Below are positions 1-7,963 of a DNA stretch of 16,884 bases, piece by piece. The notes beneath the pieces are model-generated. The model was not told the DNA's origin. It searched no databases and saw only the letters and a program-made list of their open reading frames with translations. Each line of letters opens with the position of its first letter. The first letter of the stretch is position 1. The position numbers and the translations under genes were made by a program. Location: assembly GCA_000310025.1 (NCBI GenBank), contig FN649729.1, forward strand, positions 1,875,229 to 1,892,112, in the 5' to 3' direction. Source of the DNA: Ectocarpus siliculosus. Taxonomy: Eukaryota > Sar > Phaeophyceae > Ectocarpales > Ectocarpaceae.

Positions 1-344
1 TGGTGGCGGCAAAGGCGGGCTAATGGCATGTCTGCGAATGTGCTTGTTCATGTGCTTGCAATTACGGTCAAGGCGGGATGCTTTGAATGGGTGTAGATTT
101 CGGGGTGTAAACAAAATGTTATTCATGCGATACTACAAACCGGAGAAACACCAAAAATAAAATAAGTTACGAAATAAATAAATAAATAAAAATAAAATAA
201 AATAAGTAAACACAATAAGGAATAAATACACAGAGGAAAGAACACAGCAGAGACGACATGGAATCAAATAGCCATGCATGTGAAGAAGTTCAGTGGGTGG
301 AAGGGCATAGGTTGGAGGGACGGCTGGTGGGAGGAACGGATGGT
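1..344. other. Gene-free left edge with A+T-rich simple repeat
   Basis: No coding region is supported here. Positions of about 150 to 232 are a low-complexity run of AAAT/AAAAT-type units (for example aaataaataaataaataaa), flanked by ordinary mixed sequence. This may be part of the untranslated left side of the retrotransposon that follows, or genomic flank. I could not find a terminal repeat that would fix the left end of that element. Confidence 0.6.
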
Positions 345-875
345 ACAATGGCATTTTTTCAGCGGATGTGGCGTTCGCAGGAATATTATGCTAATATGGC
401 ATGGGTGGCATGGTATGGCAGTTACGTTCGTTGTGTCTCCGGGGACCTCGCGTTTACCGAAACACACGGGGAGTAACAAGGTGGAGGGCGCATTGGTATG
501 TTTCTCTGGGTACGTTAAGTACACCGAAACATCAGCACGGGGCACATGGGAGGCACGGCAGGCGTAGTAAAATCGTTACAGCGGGAGTTTCGTCGGCCGC
601 ACCCTATCGGTGCTTAATGGATGAATGGCAGGTTGAGGCAGTCACGATCGTGATAGTGGAGGAACTTCACGTTCGTCGAACACACACGGAAAGTGGCAGG
701 GCGGCAGGGGCATGGCAGTACGTTCCTATATTTCCCCGGGCACGCCCAATGAATCGAAAAACATGGAACGATACATGATATGGCATGGTTGGATGGCAAG
801 AAAGGTCAATGGCAGGGTTGTTGGTGTATGTTTCGGCGGACGACGCGTTCGCCAAAAATATGACGTGTATCGAAA
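345..875 (+). repeat. Degenerate tandem array of about 75-bp units upstream of the reverse transcriptase
   Basis: A recurring pattern appears at about 350, 415, 492, 566, 640, 712 and 820: a TGGCA-rich lead, then a core like GTATGTTTCGGCGGACGACG, then CG(A/C)AAACA. The clearest pairs are 350 with 820 (gcattttttcagcggatgtg against gtatgtttcggcggacgacg) and 415 with 712 (both start atggcagt, then acgttc...tc.ccggg.ac). Spacing is mostly 65-77 bp, with one longer gap near the end. Several units read in frame as a short (A/L)V-x-(F/Y)-V/I-S-P/A pattern, but stops and frame changes prevent one open frame. It could be a decayed gag-region repeat or a non-coding 5' repeat of the element. The alignment was done by eye. 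Confidence 0.45.
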
Positions 876-944
876 CAGCATGACACTTACGACGGCAGAA
901 CGGCACATTTGAGATTGGAACAGCGATTATAAAACTCAGTACGT

Positions 945-2429
945 GTGCTTTTTTCGCAAAAATTACCAGGCACTCACGGGTGGCAAGGTACCCTTCGCCG
1001 ATTGTGGTTTCAGCTGCGTCAACAACTCGATGAAGTGTTACTCGGATCAAGGGAAGAAACAGATGGCGCGATTCTGATGCATCGGTTGGTAGAGGTGGCA
1101 ACCGAGTTGGCGGTGCGTTTCGACGGCCATATGGGTCGCGTCGCGCGTTTGCTCGGAGGGGAAATCATGGCAAAGCACAGAGACCCTTTAGTGATTGCAA
1201 GTCGTTTTGGATCTAAAGGATTGGCGGACATGCAAAGGCTGATGAAGGCAGTGTACGAAGGAGTGCCGGTTTGTGTGGTTCCTGGCGGCGATTTGGATGC
1301 TGCACTCCAATACGGCAATCACTCTAGCGCGTACCCTCATCAACAGACGTTGTGGACAAGACTCATTGCAGACTTGGTGCATGGTCGGGGGGTGGTGCTG
1401 AACAAAACGGCGGCGCGAGCGATCAAGCATCTGCGCGTTTCTCCGCTAGCGGTGGTCGAATCGAAAGACAAAAATCGGGTGATACATGACTTGCCATTTG
1501 GTGCGGGTGGTGATGGCCAAGGTTGGCAGGGAGTGAACGGTGACACTTGCTTCGAAACGGCACCCGTCAGCGAAATCGGCGGGGTGTTGTCGAGCATTAT
1601 GAGACAGGCTTGTGCTTTGCGGGAAGCGCACGGCAGTGATATTCGCATTTATTGTGCAAAGATAGACGTGGCAGATGCCTTTCGTCGAATTAATCTTGAG
1701 TGGGACAAGGCACCAGTTTTCTCGTACGTTGTGGACGAATTTCTGGTGGTAGACTTTCGGATGGCATTTGGTTGGAGGAACTCTCCTGGGTGGTGGCCCT
1801 TGATGGCATCGGCGATTGTGCACTCGCATAGGCACATGAACCGTTTCAACGCGAAAATGTTGCCGGAAGCGGACGAAATAGCGCGTAATGTGCAGGTTAA
1901 GGTGTCACCGCCGGGAGAGCCGGCCGTTCGTGCACCAGCGGGTGTTTCTGTGGCGCCGTTTTCAAGCGAGTATGCGCCTGGCAATTTTTTCGGCGAGATG
2001 TATGTCGACGATATGATCAACCTGGAGGCGTGCTCGTACGGAAAGGAAGACATTTTGCTCGTGGCAACTAGGTCGGCTATTTCTGATCACCTCCGAATGC
2101 TTGGAAGCATAGCAGACAATCCCGTGCCGGTAATGTCACAAAAGAAACTCACAGACTGGTCGGTTCAGCAAGAGATTCTGGGGTATGCCGTCGATACGCA
2201 AAAGATGACAATTGCGATTCCCGGGAAAAAGATCGAGGAGGTAATGGCGTTTCTAACAGAATGGCCGAAAACGCGTCGTTGGGCCAGGGCCAAAGAAGTA
2301 TGGAGCTTGACTGGCAAGTTACGGCATTTCACCACGGTAGTGCGGGCAGGAAAGTACTTCGTGTGGCGGCTTGGGTTTGTAACAGGACTTGCCCATAACG
2401 ACCAACACGCGTCAACGGTCATGAAATAA
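945..2429 (+). pseudogene. Reverse transcriptase of the tyrosine-recombinase retrotransposon
   Basis: This is an open frame of 494 codons carrying a complete set of reverse transcriptase landmarks. Motif A is KIDVADAFRRI with Asp241 (1665) and Asp244. Motif B is FGWRNSPGWW from residue 275. Motif C is EMYVDD with the catalytic Asp355-Asp356 at 2007-2012. The ILGY element starts near residue 411, followed by a connection segment (RRWARAKEVWSLTGKLRHF) typical of DIRS-like elements. The first ~230 residues are not recognised and may be the end of a gag-like or linker region. The start is uncertain: translation from 945 uses GTG, and the true frame may begin upstream. A TATA-like tataaaa lies at about 928. 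In the parent element the frame probably continued into RNase H; here it ends at TAA 2427-2429, and homology resumes in the same frame immediately after. Confidence 0.88.
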
Positions 2430-2939
2430 TCCACCGTGAGTTTGGGAGAGGAGTTTCATGCGGATTTGGAGTGGTGGAGGTGGGCAGTGCGGCAACGTCT
2501 GCTGGCGGAAGGTGTATCTTATAGAAGCTGGTTTGATTTAGGCTTCTATAATCTCTGTATTCCCCGTTTTACGATTATGTGCAATGGGAGCCGGCGCGAC
2601 ATTGGTTTTCTGATGCTACGTTAGAAGCTATCGGGGGGTATTGTAGCGAACGGCGTGTGTGGTGGCAGTACGATTTATCTCCAGAGGAGAAAAGTCGATC
2701 TTCCGATTCCGCTAGTTGCTCTCGGCCGAACAGGATGTCCATCAATTTGTTGGAAGCATTGGCGATGGTTGTTAACGCCTTCGTGACGATCGTTGTCCTC
2801 AATGATCAGCCAGTCGTCCCCGGGGAACCTGTTCTTTTTCGTAGTGATAATACCTCTGCTGTGACATGGGTAAACAAGTGTGGGGGTACACGGGGGCCAC
2901 GGGCCGCATTTATTAAGAGATGGATGGGCGTGTTGGAGA

Positions 2940-2950
2940 TGACAGGGGGG
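2940..2950. repeat. Target-site duplication, copy flanking the LINE 3' end
   Basis: The 11-mer TGACAGGGGGG here is repeated exactly at 4514-4524 and brackets the inserted LINE. Joining the RNase H reading frame across the pair restores a sensible protein order, which supports it as a true duplication. The G run on this side is longer (13 G, 2945-2957), so seven G belong either to the insert's tail or to slippage. Confidence 0.8.
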
Positions 2951-4513
2951 GGGGGGGCGTACTCTTATGCTTTGCATGCCTTAACGGTTAAACCATTGAC
3001 CACCCGTCCCCCAAAGGACGGAACATTGTTCCCCCAGGACCGATCACCGATGGGCAATCGTTCCTTCCTACTTTGCCAAAGGGGGCTCAAAAATTTCTTT
3101 CCTAGTCTGTCTATCCTACCGATGTCACTTCCCGCTTTTTCAAACCACTTTCTACTCCCCAGTACCGCTACCGTCCTCTCCTCTCTATTCCATGCCTCAA
3201 ACATCTCCCTGTACGTCCCTTGTATTCTTCCCAGCTCAGTCATGTACACTTCCCTCTCCTTTTCGTACCACGGACATTCCGCGACTACATGAACACTGTC
3301 TTCGCATTCGAAGCCGCAATCGCATTTGAACTTGTCGTCTTCGTCGTCTACCGTCCTATGTCTTCGTCGACGTTCGCGAAGGCCTATGTCCCCGGTCCTG
3401 AATTTGACCTTAAGCTTTGTCCCTGCATCCATTGGTCCATGTAGGTAATCCTTGAACCCTATTCCTTCTTTCAACATTCCGTACACTTCTAGACCCTCCT
3501 TATCCTTGGTTTCTTTCCTTAGATTCTGTTCTTCTCTGTCGGCACAAGCAACAGATATCTTCTTCTTGAACCCCTGTAGACCCTCCGTTTCCAGCGTTTC
3601 ATCTTCGTCGATGTCCAATCCCTTTCATACGTCCTCTACAACCTTGACCCATTCCGTGGGTTGTCTACCCCTCTTTTTGTTTGCCCACTTCGCCTCCCAT
3701 ACTATTCTCGGCAACCTCTCCTCTCCCATCCCGCACATGCGGTACTGCCATGTCAGCTTCCTTACGTCTCTTCCCGACCGTAGGGATTGGATCCCCAATT
3801 CTGCCCTGACTGCTGCATTACTTGTGCGCTTGGAGCATCCTAGGATGATTTTCGCTGCTTTCATCTGCGCCGCCTCGAGTTCTTTCACTACCTTCTTATT
3901 TCCTTCCCATACTTCTCCGGCGTACTCCAGCGGCGGTACGATTACGCTCTTCAAGACCGTCAGTTTGATGCGTGTATCAAGGTGCCGGTTTGCGAGTATT
4001 GGGTGCAGCTTCCCTGCTCGTGCTTTGCCCTTTTCCGCTACCTTGGACATGTGTGCATTCCACGAGCAATCTTTTGCGATCTCTACTCCGAGGTATGTGT
4101 ACTGGTCCACTACTGCAATCTCCTCGATCCCCCACTTCCATCTATGTTCTACTGGTTCCTCCCTGCCCTCGTTGCATACCATGACGGCACTCTTCGTAAC
4201 GTTGGCAGACAATCTCCACTTATCAGTAAACTTCTTCGCCGCGTCAATTTGCAGTTGCAGTCCCTCAGGGGTGTCCGACATACCAACAAAGTCATCCGCA
4301 AACAGCATTCCTGACACCGAAGTTTCCGTGTCCCCTACTTTTACTCCCTTCCGGACTGCCTCTACGACTTCCAACAGATCGTTGATGAACACCTGGAACA
4401 ATGTTGGGGACAGCGTGCAACCTTGTGGGACCCCTTGCTCAATGTCGAAGAATTTAGACAGTTCTCCGTCTAGCATGACCGCGCTTTTCGTACACTCTGT
4501 CATCTTCTTCAGC
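2951..4513 (-). mobile_element. 5'-truncated LINE (non-LTR retrotransposon) inserted in RNase H
   Basis: This is an insertion of about 1563 bp in opposite orientation to its host element, bounded by the 11-bp duplications at 2940 and 4514. It encodes the second half of a non-LTR reverse transcriptase and a C-terminal zinc-knuckle segment. The 5' end, at 4513, falls inside the reverse transcriptase domain, so the endonuclease and the early motifs are absent. 5' truncation is the usual outcome of target-primed reverse transcription. There is almost no 3' untranslated region: the stop codon at 2965-2967 lies about 7 bases before a C run (sense strand) that merges with the target. There is no poly(A) tail. 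Confidence 0.87.
2965..4513 (-). pseudogene. LINE reverse transcriptase C-terminal part plus zinc-knuckle tail, one internal stop
   Basis: Reading from 4513 leftwards the frame gives GVPQGCTLSPTLFQVFINDL, then GMLFADDFVGM with the FADD catalytic pair at 4291-4302. YTYLGVEI follows (a thumb-region motif of non-LTR enzymes), then a long basic C-terminal region. The frame meets TGA at 3625-3627 and continues open in the same frame to 2965, so a single base change is the only break. The lower part contains CDCGFECEDSVHVVAEC (about 3274-3335), a Cys/His cluster like the C-terminal zinc knuckle of many LINEs. The first 27 codons upstream of 4513 in this frame belong to the host element, read antisense. 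Confidence 0.85.
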
Positions 4514-4524
4514 TGACAGGGGGG
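4514..4524. repeat. Target-site duplication, copy flanking the LINE 5' end
   Basis: This is an exact copy of the 11-mer TGACAGGGGGG at 2940-2950. The host element's RNase H resumes directly after it. Confidence 0.8.
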
Positions 4525-4589
4525 TGGTGTTTCGAAGCGGCACATATCCCTGGCGTTGAGAACGTTTAGCGGACGGAATTTCACGGTGG

Positions 4590-5826
4590 GCACGCGCGGA
4601 TATTCCTCGCCGACTAACTGAGCTGTCTTCTCCCTCTCGTGCGCGTTGGCAGGAGGTCAGGTTGGGGATGGCCGGTGGGATGGCATGTTCGGAGATCTTG
4701 CGGTCTTACTCTCGACGGTAGGAGTTGCTCCGTCGACTCACGCCACTCATGCAGCGGCGTGGAAAATGTGGGTAGAATGGAGAACGGTCGCGGTGCGTAA
4801 GAGTGTCTATTTGGATGCGGCAGGGGGGGAAGAAGAGTCGGCTAACGAGTTGGCGAAGTACATGGCGTACCTGTTTTTCTGTCGGGGCAATAAAATGTCC
4901 ACGATCGCGGGGAAGCTAGTCGCGGTGAAGTACTTCCACAAACGCATCGGGGTGGACTTCCCAATGAAACATAATTTTTTCGGGCTGTCAAAGCCGGTTT
5001 AGCGAGAGAAAGCAAGCTGCATATCGATGGTAGGACGCGACGCCCCATTTCGTGGACCATTCTTCGCAGCGGCATTTGCACGGCGGCGGAATGGGGCGAG
5101 GGGGGCCGGGTGATGTGGCTAGCCCTAGCGGTGTCATATTTTTTTATGTGCCGCCCATCGGAAATCTTCGCGTATAGCAACGGTAAGATTCACAAGGAGT
5201 TCGGGATTACGCGCGGCAATGTGGCTTTTTGGAAAGGGGAGGTGCAGCTCCTTACTCCGGCATTGTGGCGGTGTGCGGGTCGAGTAGAGGTGCTGTTCGA
5301 GGCGTCAAAAGGAAATCATGACGAGGCAGTGGTGTCGCGTGTTAAGACATGCCCGGGGTTCGCTAAGTTCGATTGGGAGTGGGACGGGACCGGTGATGTA
5401 CCGGCGGGGATGGTGGGCATAGGCGGGTTCGAAGTTTTGCTGGAATTGATGTGCTGCTATCCGCAGCTCGATGAGATGGCACCCATTGCTGCTTACCCTT
5501 CTGGTAAGGTTTGGAAGGTTTGGACGTGTGCTCAATCGTCGACAGCGTTGCGCGCTCTCGTGGCTGGCCAAGGATTGAAACCGGAAGAGTATGCGCCGCA
5601 TTCCGGCAGGATAGGGGGCGCGACTAGGTTGGGGGCGATGGCATTGTCTTCGTGGGCAATTCAACAACAAGGGAGGTGGAAATCGGACGCGTTTCAATCG
5701 TACTTGCGGGCCAATTTGGATTATGTTCAGAAGGCGTCATTTGCGCTAGCGTCGGACGCTGTAGGGAAGGGGATCCAGCCCGGGCAAATGACGCGGTGGA
5801 AGGATGCACGACCTAAGCCAAAGTAG
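4590..5826 (+). pseudogene. Tyrosine recombinase of the retrotransposon; catalytic half intact
   Basis: The N-terminal, core-binding part is at about 4646-5002 (THATHAAAWKMWVEWR, STIAGKLVAVKYFHKRIGV). It shifts frame at the T run 4975-4980: one lost T would explain it, because the sequence after it reads on smoothly as KAGLARESKLHIDGRTRRP in the frame of the catalytic part. The catalytic half is open for 238 codons from 5110 to 5826. It shows the first Arg in FMCRPSE (residue 15 from 5110) and the HxxR box HSGR (His164, Arg167). It also has Trp190 in GRWKSD at the second His/Trp position and the nucleophile Tyr198 in FQSYLR. This enzyme class cuts and rejoins DNA through the Tyr, and here it would integrate the circular cDNA. 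A further frameshift lies between about 4640 and 4700, so a full-length protein is not made from this copy. Confidence 0.87.
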
Positions 5827-6114
5827 CGTCTCGGTATTTATTTTCGTGCTCATGTCATTTGGTCTGTTAGGAGGTTGTACTGTACGTGGTCTAATTTTCT
5901 TTTTCGGAGTCTAAGCGGCGTGCTATTAGTCGCCCTTGATATGGGAGGCAACAACTTATGGTCACGGTGGATGATAAGGTCGGGATGGGGGGAGCGAGAA
6001 GGAGTCTGAAGGTGGAGGTAGGGGGAGGGGGGGGGGTATGTATGGTGAAGGGATGGAAGCAATCGGGGGTAGGGCGCAGACGCATGGGAAAGGGAAAAAG
6101 CAGGCTGCTAAAGT
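5827..6114. other. Region downstream of the recombinase; purine-rich, no gene seen
   Basis: This presumably contains the right end of the retrotransposon. It becomes strongly purine-rich on the plus strand from about 5985 to 6115, with a G run near 6021-6036. I compared it by eye with the first 900 bases for split direct or inverted repeats and found none convincing. Confidence 0.5.
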
Positions 6115-6266
6115 GGGGTAGCGAGATGAGGTGTGACAGCCTGCCTAGGTTTACGTTTGTGTGTGGTGTATGTATGAGGAACCCGGGCAAGATTTGGCGT
6201 GGGGTACGCCTGGGTGACGTGATGAAGCCGTGGGGGTCCACGACTCAAAAATACTAATAACTCCAG
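6115..6266 (+). repeat. Dispersed 152-bp repeat, copy 1
   Basis: The segment from ggggtagcgagatgag to aataactccag matches 9647-9798 in the same orientation with 7 substitutions in 152 bp and no gaps (about 95% identity by eye). It carries two potential hairpins: ACCCGGGC pairing with GCCTGGGT (one G-U pair), and GCCGTGG-GGGT-CCACGAC (one mismatch). An A-rich tail follows. Short open frames cross it on both strands, but the differences between the copies are mostly amino-acid changing, so I read it as non-coding. It could be a SINE-like element, a solo terminal repeat or a 3' tail of a larger family. Confidence 0.8.
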
Positions 6267-6300
6267 ATCAAGGGCGCACAAAACAAATAATTTCCGACAC

Positions 6301-6354
6301 CTAACCCTAACCCCCCCCCCTCCCCCCCGGGAGGGGTGTGAAAAAACGTTTTTT
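6301..6354. repeat. Telomere-like motif, C run, GC hairpin and A/T palindrome
   Basis: The order is CTAACCCTAACCC (6301-6313, nearly two TTAGGG-type telomere units on the complementary strand), a C run, the hairpin CCCCTCCC-CCCC-GGGAGGGG (6317-6336), and the perfect palindrome AAAAAACGTTTTTT (6341-6354). A similar hairpin pair recurs at 7072-7107. Two telomere units are too few to call a telomere scar with confidence. Confidence 0.6.
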
Positions 6355-7046
6355 GGAATATTTTCGTACAGGCTTTCTTTTGGCTTTCTCCTTCTCCATT
6401 GCGTGTGCTTGCGTGTGGTGGTGTTTACGGCACGACGTGCAAGCAGGACCTTGTTACTAGGAAGGTGTACAACACGACGGCAGTTGCATCGCGAGGGCTC
6501 CGCATTCGCGCACTCTTGGTGCCGTCCAACCTTGGTGTGTGTTGTTGTGTGTGTTCTTGCTATTGTTGCTGCTGCTGCTGCTGCTGCGGCGGCGGCGGCG
6601 AGGCAGATTATACTATGATGCAACCAAGGCAATCTCACAAAATGGTCCTCATTCCTCTACACTCACTCTTCGTGCTTGTGCGAAGCCTCATGCTGCAAGG
6701 CGGTGCCCTCGTCGACTCCTGAACCGTCGCCGAAGTTGTGTCCGCAGCGGCAAACAAACTCCCATGCCATCCGCTCGCTCTCGGCAGACGCGGTTTAGCC
6801 AAGCCGTCTTGTCGAAAGGGGTTGTTGATGGGAATCCCCTCCCCACGGAGACTGTGCTCATCGTGACCACTCTCCCCAAGCTCGCGCTCTCTCTCGCTCC
6901 TCTGCTACGGGCGGTAACGCGGCTGCGGGCTGCGGTACTCTGGAGCAGGGGCTACGTGAATTGTACTACCCCCTTGCATGAAATATGCCCACTTTACATA
7001 CAGGATTCACTAGAGACTTGTTTATGTAGGAAACTATGTGGCGTTT
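6355..7046. other. Unassigned stretch with a CTG/CGG triplet repeat
   Basis: A triplet run lies at about 6563-6601: seven CTG-type units followed by CGG units. A plus-strand open frame passes through it to about 7234, reading poly-Leu/Arg and then a basic, low-complexity product with no recognised domain. Other frames are open as well because the sequence is G+C rich. I do not call a gene here; an exon of an unrecognised gene cannot be excluded. Confidence 0.45.
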
Positions 7047-7107
7047 GGGGGGGGGGGATGAGATCTTGGTACCCTCCCCCCGGAGGGCCCCAAAAAAAGT
7101 TTTGGGG
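7047..7107. repeat. G run followed by GC hairpin and A/T hairpin (second module)
   Basis: Eleven G (7047-7057) precede the hairpin CCCTCC-CCCC-GGAGGG (7072-7087). It is directly followed by CCCCAAAA-AAAG-TTTTGGGG (7088-7107), an 8-bp stem with a 4-base loop. The arrangement repeats that at 6301-6354 in the same order. Confidence 0.6.
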
Positions 7108-7897
7108 GTTACACACGTGTTCGCGCCTACGGAAAAAAATCCATATTTTTTTGTTATGCAGACATTTGTTGTTGTTTTGTTTGTTTGTTTTTCTTCACAT
7201 TAAACTCGTGTCAGTTGCTAATCCCAAAATCTAGCAAAGACTCGGCCCGTGGTCACAAAAATGCTAAAGCCATCAGAAGATCTAAAGAACACGCACACTA
7301 TTAGCAAGAAAAGGGTACACAAGCCCAAGGAGGTACACCTACAATCCCTGCAGCACGTTTACGTGCTCACAACTGACCTACACGCCCACACACTGCAATT
7401 CGACTACAGCAGGCGGCATCGCCCCCCTTGTCCCGCACTTCACCAAAATGAATGTTTGTCGACTACAGCGTACTGCTGTCTGAAGTGCTGTCTGCACAAA
7501 AATAACACCATGGTGTATGGTGCACAACAAGCTCGGGGCATGCAGCTGCTGTCTGAAGTGCTGTCAGAATGGGTCCGTGGACATACAATGAAGAAGAACA
7601 ACCAACCAAAGCCATCATCATTGCACTTGACAATCGCCCGAATCTATCCAGATCATCTGTGTTAGACACAGCAGTGTAAACATCGACACTGACTAGGAAT
7701 CGTTCCACATTGAAGGGGTCTTCCACGATGCAGGTACACAATTAAGGCACCCGGGTTATCCGCGCCATCTCTGCCGCGTCTCTCTACAAAACCAGTGACG
7801 TCATCACACATACCTAACACCTATATTCAGGAAAAAAACAGAGAATAATTGATAACACAAGAGATGTTTGTCCGTGCGACACGGTTCGATGCCGTCC
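7108..7897. other. Gene-poor stretch with a 20-bp exact direct repeat
   Basis: No gene is supported. Near 7168-7192 there is a TTG/TTTG simple repeat. CTGCTGTCTGAAGTGCTGTC occurs exactly at 7473-7492 and 7546-7565, a direct repeat with 53 bases between the copies. An open frame of 138 codons spans 7249-7665 but has no recognisable domain and contains this repeat. Confidence 0.45.
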
Positions 7898-7963
7898 GGC
7901 TGCTCCGGTTCCGCTGCTGCTCCGGTGCCGCTGCTCCGGTGCCGCTTCTCCGGTGCCGCTGTG
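7898..7963. repeat. Short minisatellite of 14- to 17-bp units
   Basis: Four imperfect units of the form GCTGCTCCGGTGCC lie in tandem: one with TTCC, one with an extra GCT, one perfect, one with GCTTCT. On the minus strand they read as Ser/Gly/Thr-rich low complexity. Confidence 0.7.

Larger units (their letters stand above)
2430..4640 (+). pseudogene. RNase H domain, split by LINE insertion and frameshifts
   Basis: Right after the stop at 2427, the same frame reads GEEFHADLEWWRWAV, the usual link from reverse transcriptase to RNase H in this order. A frameshift near 2570-2580 then brings in QWEPARHWFSDATLEAIGG, SINLLEALAMVVNAFV and VLFRSDNTSAVTWVNKCGG, which supply the first Asp, the Glu and the second Asp positions of RNase H. 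The domain is cut at 2950 by the LINE and resumes at 4514-4525 with GGWCFEAAHIPGVENV. After a 1-nt loss near 4564 the next frame gives LADGISRW, the classical C-terminal Asp motif. All catalytic landmarks are therefore present but spread over three frames and two blocks. Confidence 0.82.
945..5826 (+). mobile_element. Decayed tyrosine-recombinase retrotransposon (DIRS/Ngaro type), interrupted by a LINE
   Basis: The coding order is reverse transcriptase, RNase H, tyrosine recombinase, all on the plus strand. That combination defines the DIRS order of retrotransposons, which integrate through a recombinase instead of a DDE integrase. I see no methyltransferase-like segment between RNase H and the recombinase, which fits Ngaro-type elements better than DIRS1-type, but decay makes this uncertain. 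The element is dead as read: an in-frame stop at 2427-2429, a frameshift near 2570-2580, a 1.56-kb LINE insertion at 2951, a frameshift near 4564, another between about 4640 and 4700, and one at the T run 4975-4980. Limits given are the coding limits; the terminal repeats were not identified. Confidence 0.85.

Noticed and set aside
3220-4516. Long plus-strand frame of 354 codons (3452-4516) over the LINE
   Set aside because: It is antisense to a clear LINE reverse transcriptase; the product is Ser/Phe-rich shadow sequence with no motif.
6301-6320. A chromosome end or telomere scar
   Set aside because: Only about two CCCTAA units precede a plain C run, and ordinary sequence continues on both sides.
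7898-7963. CRISPR-like array
   Set aside because: Units are 14-17 bp and directly abutting with no spacers, and the window is eukaryotic.
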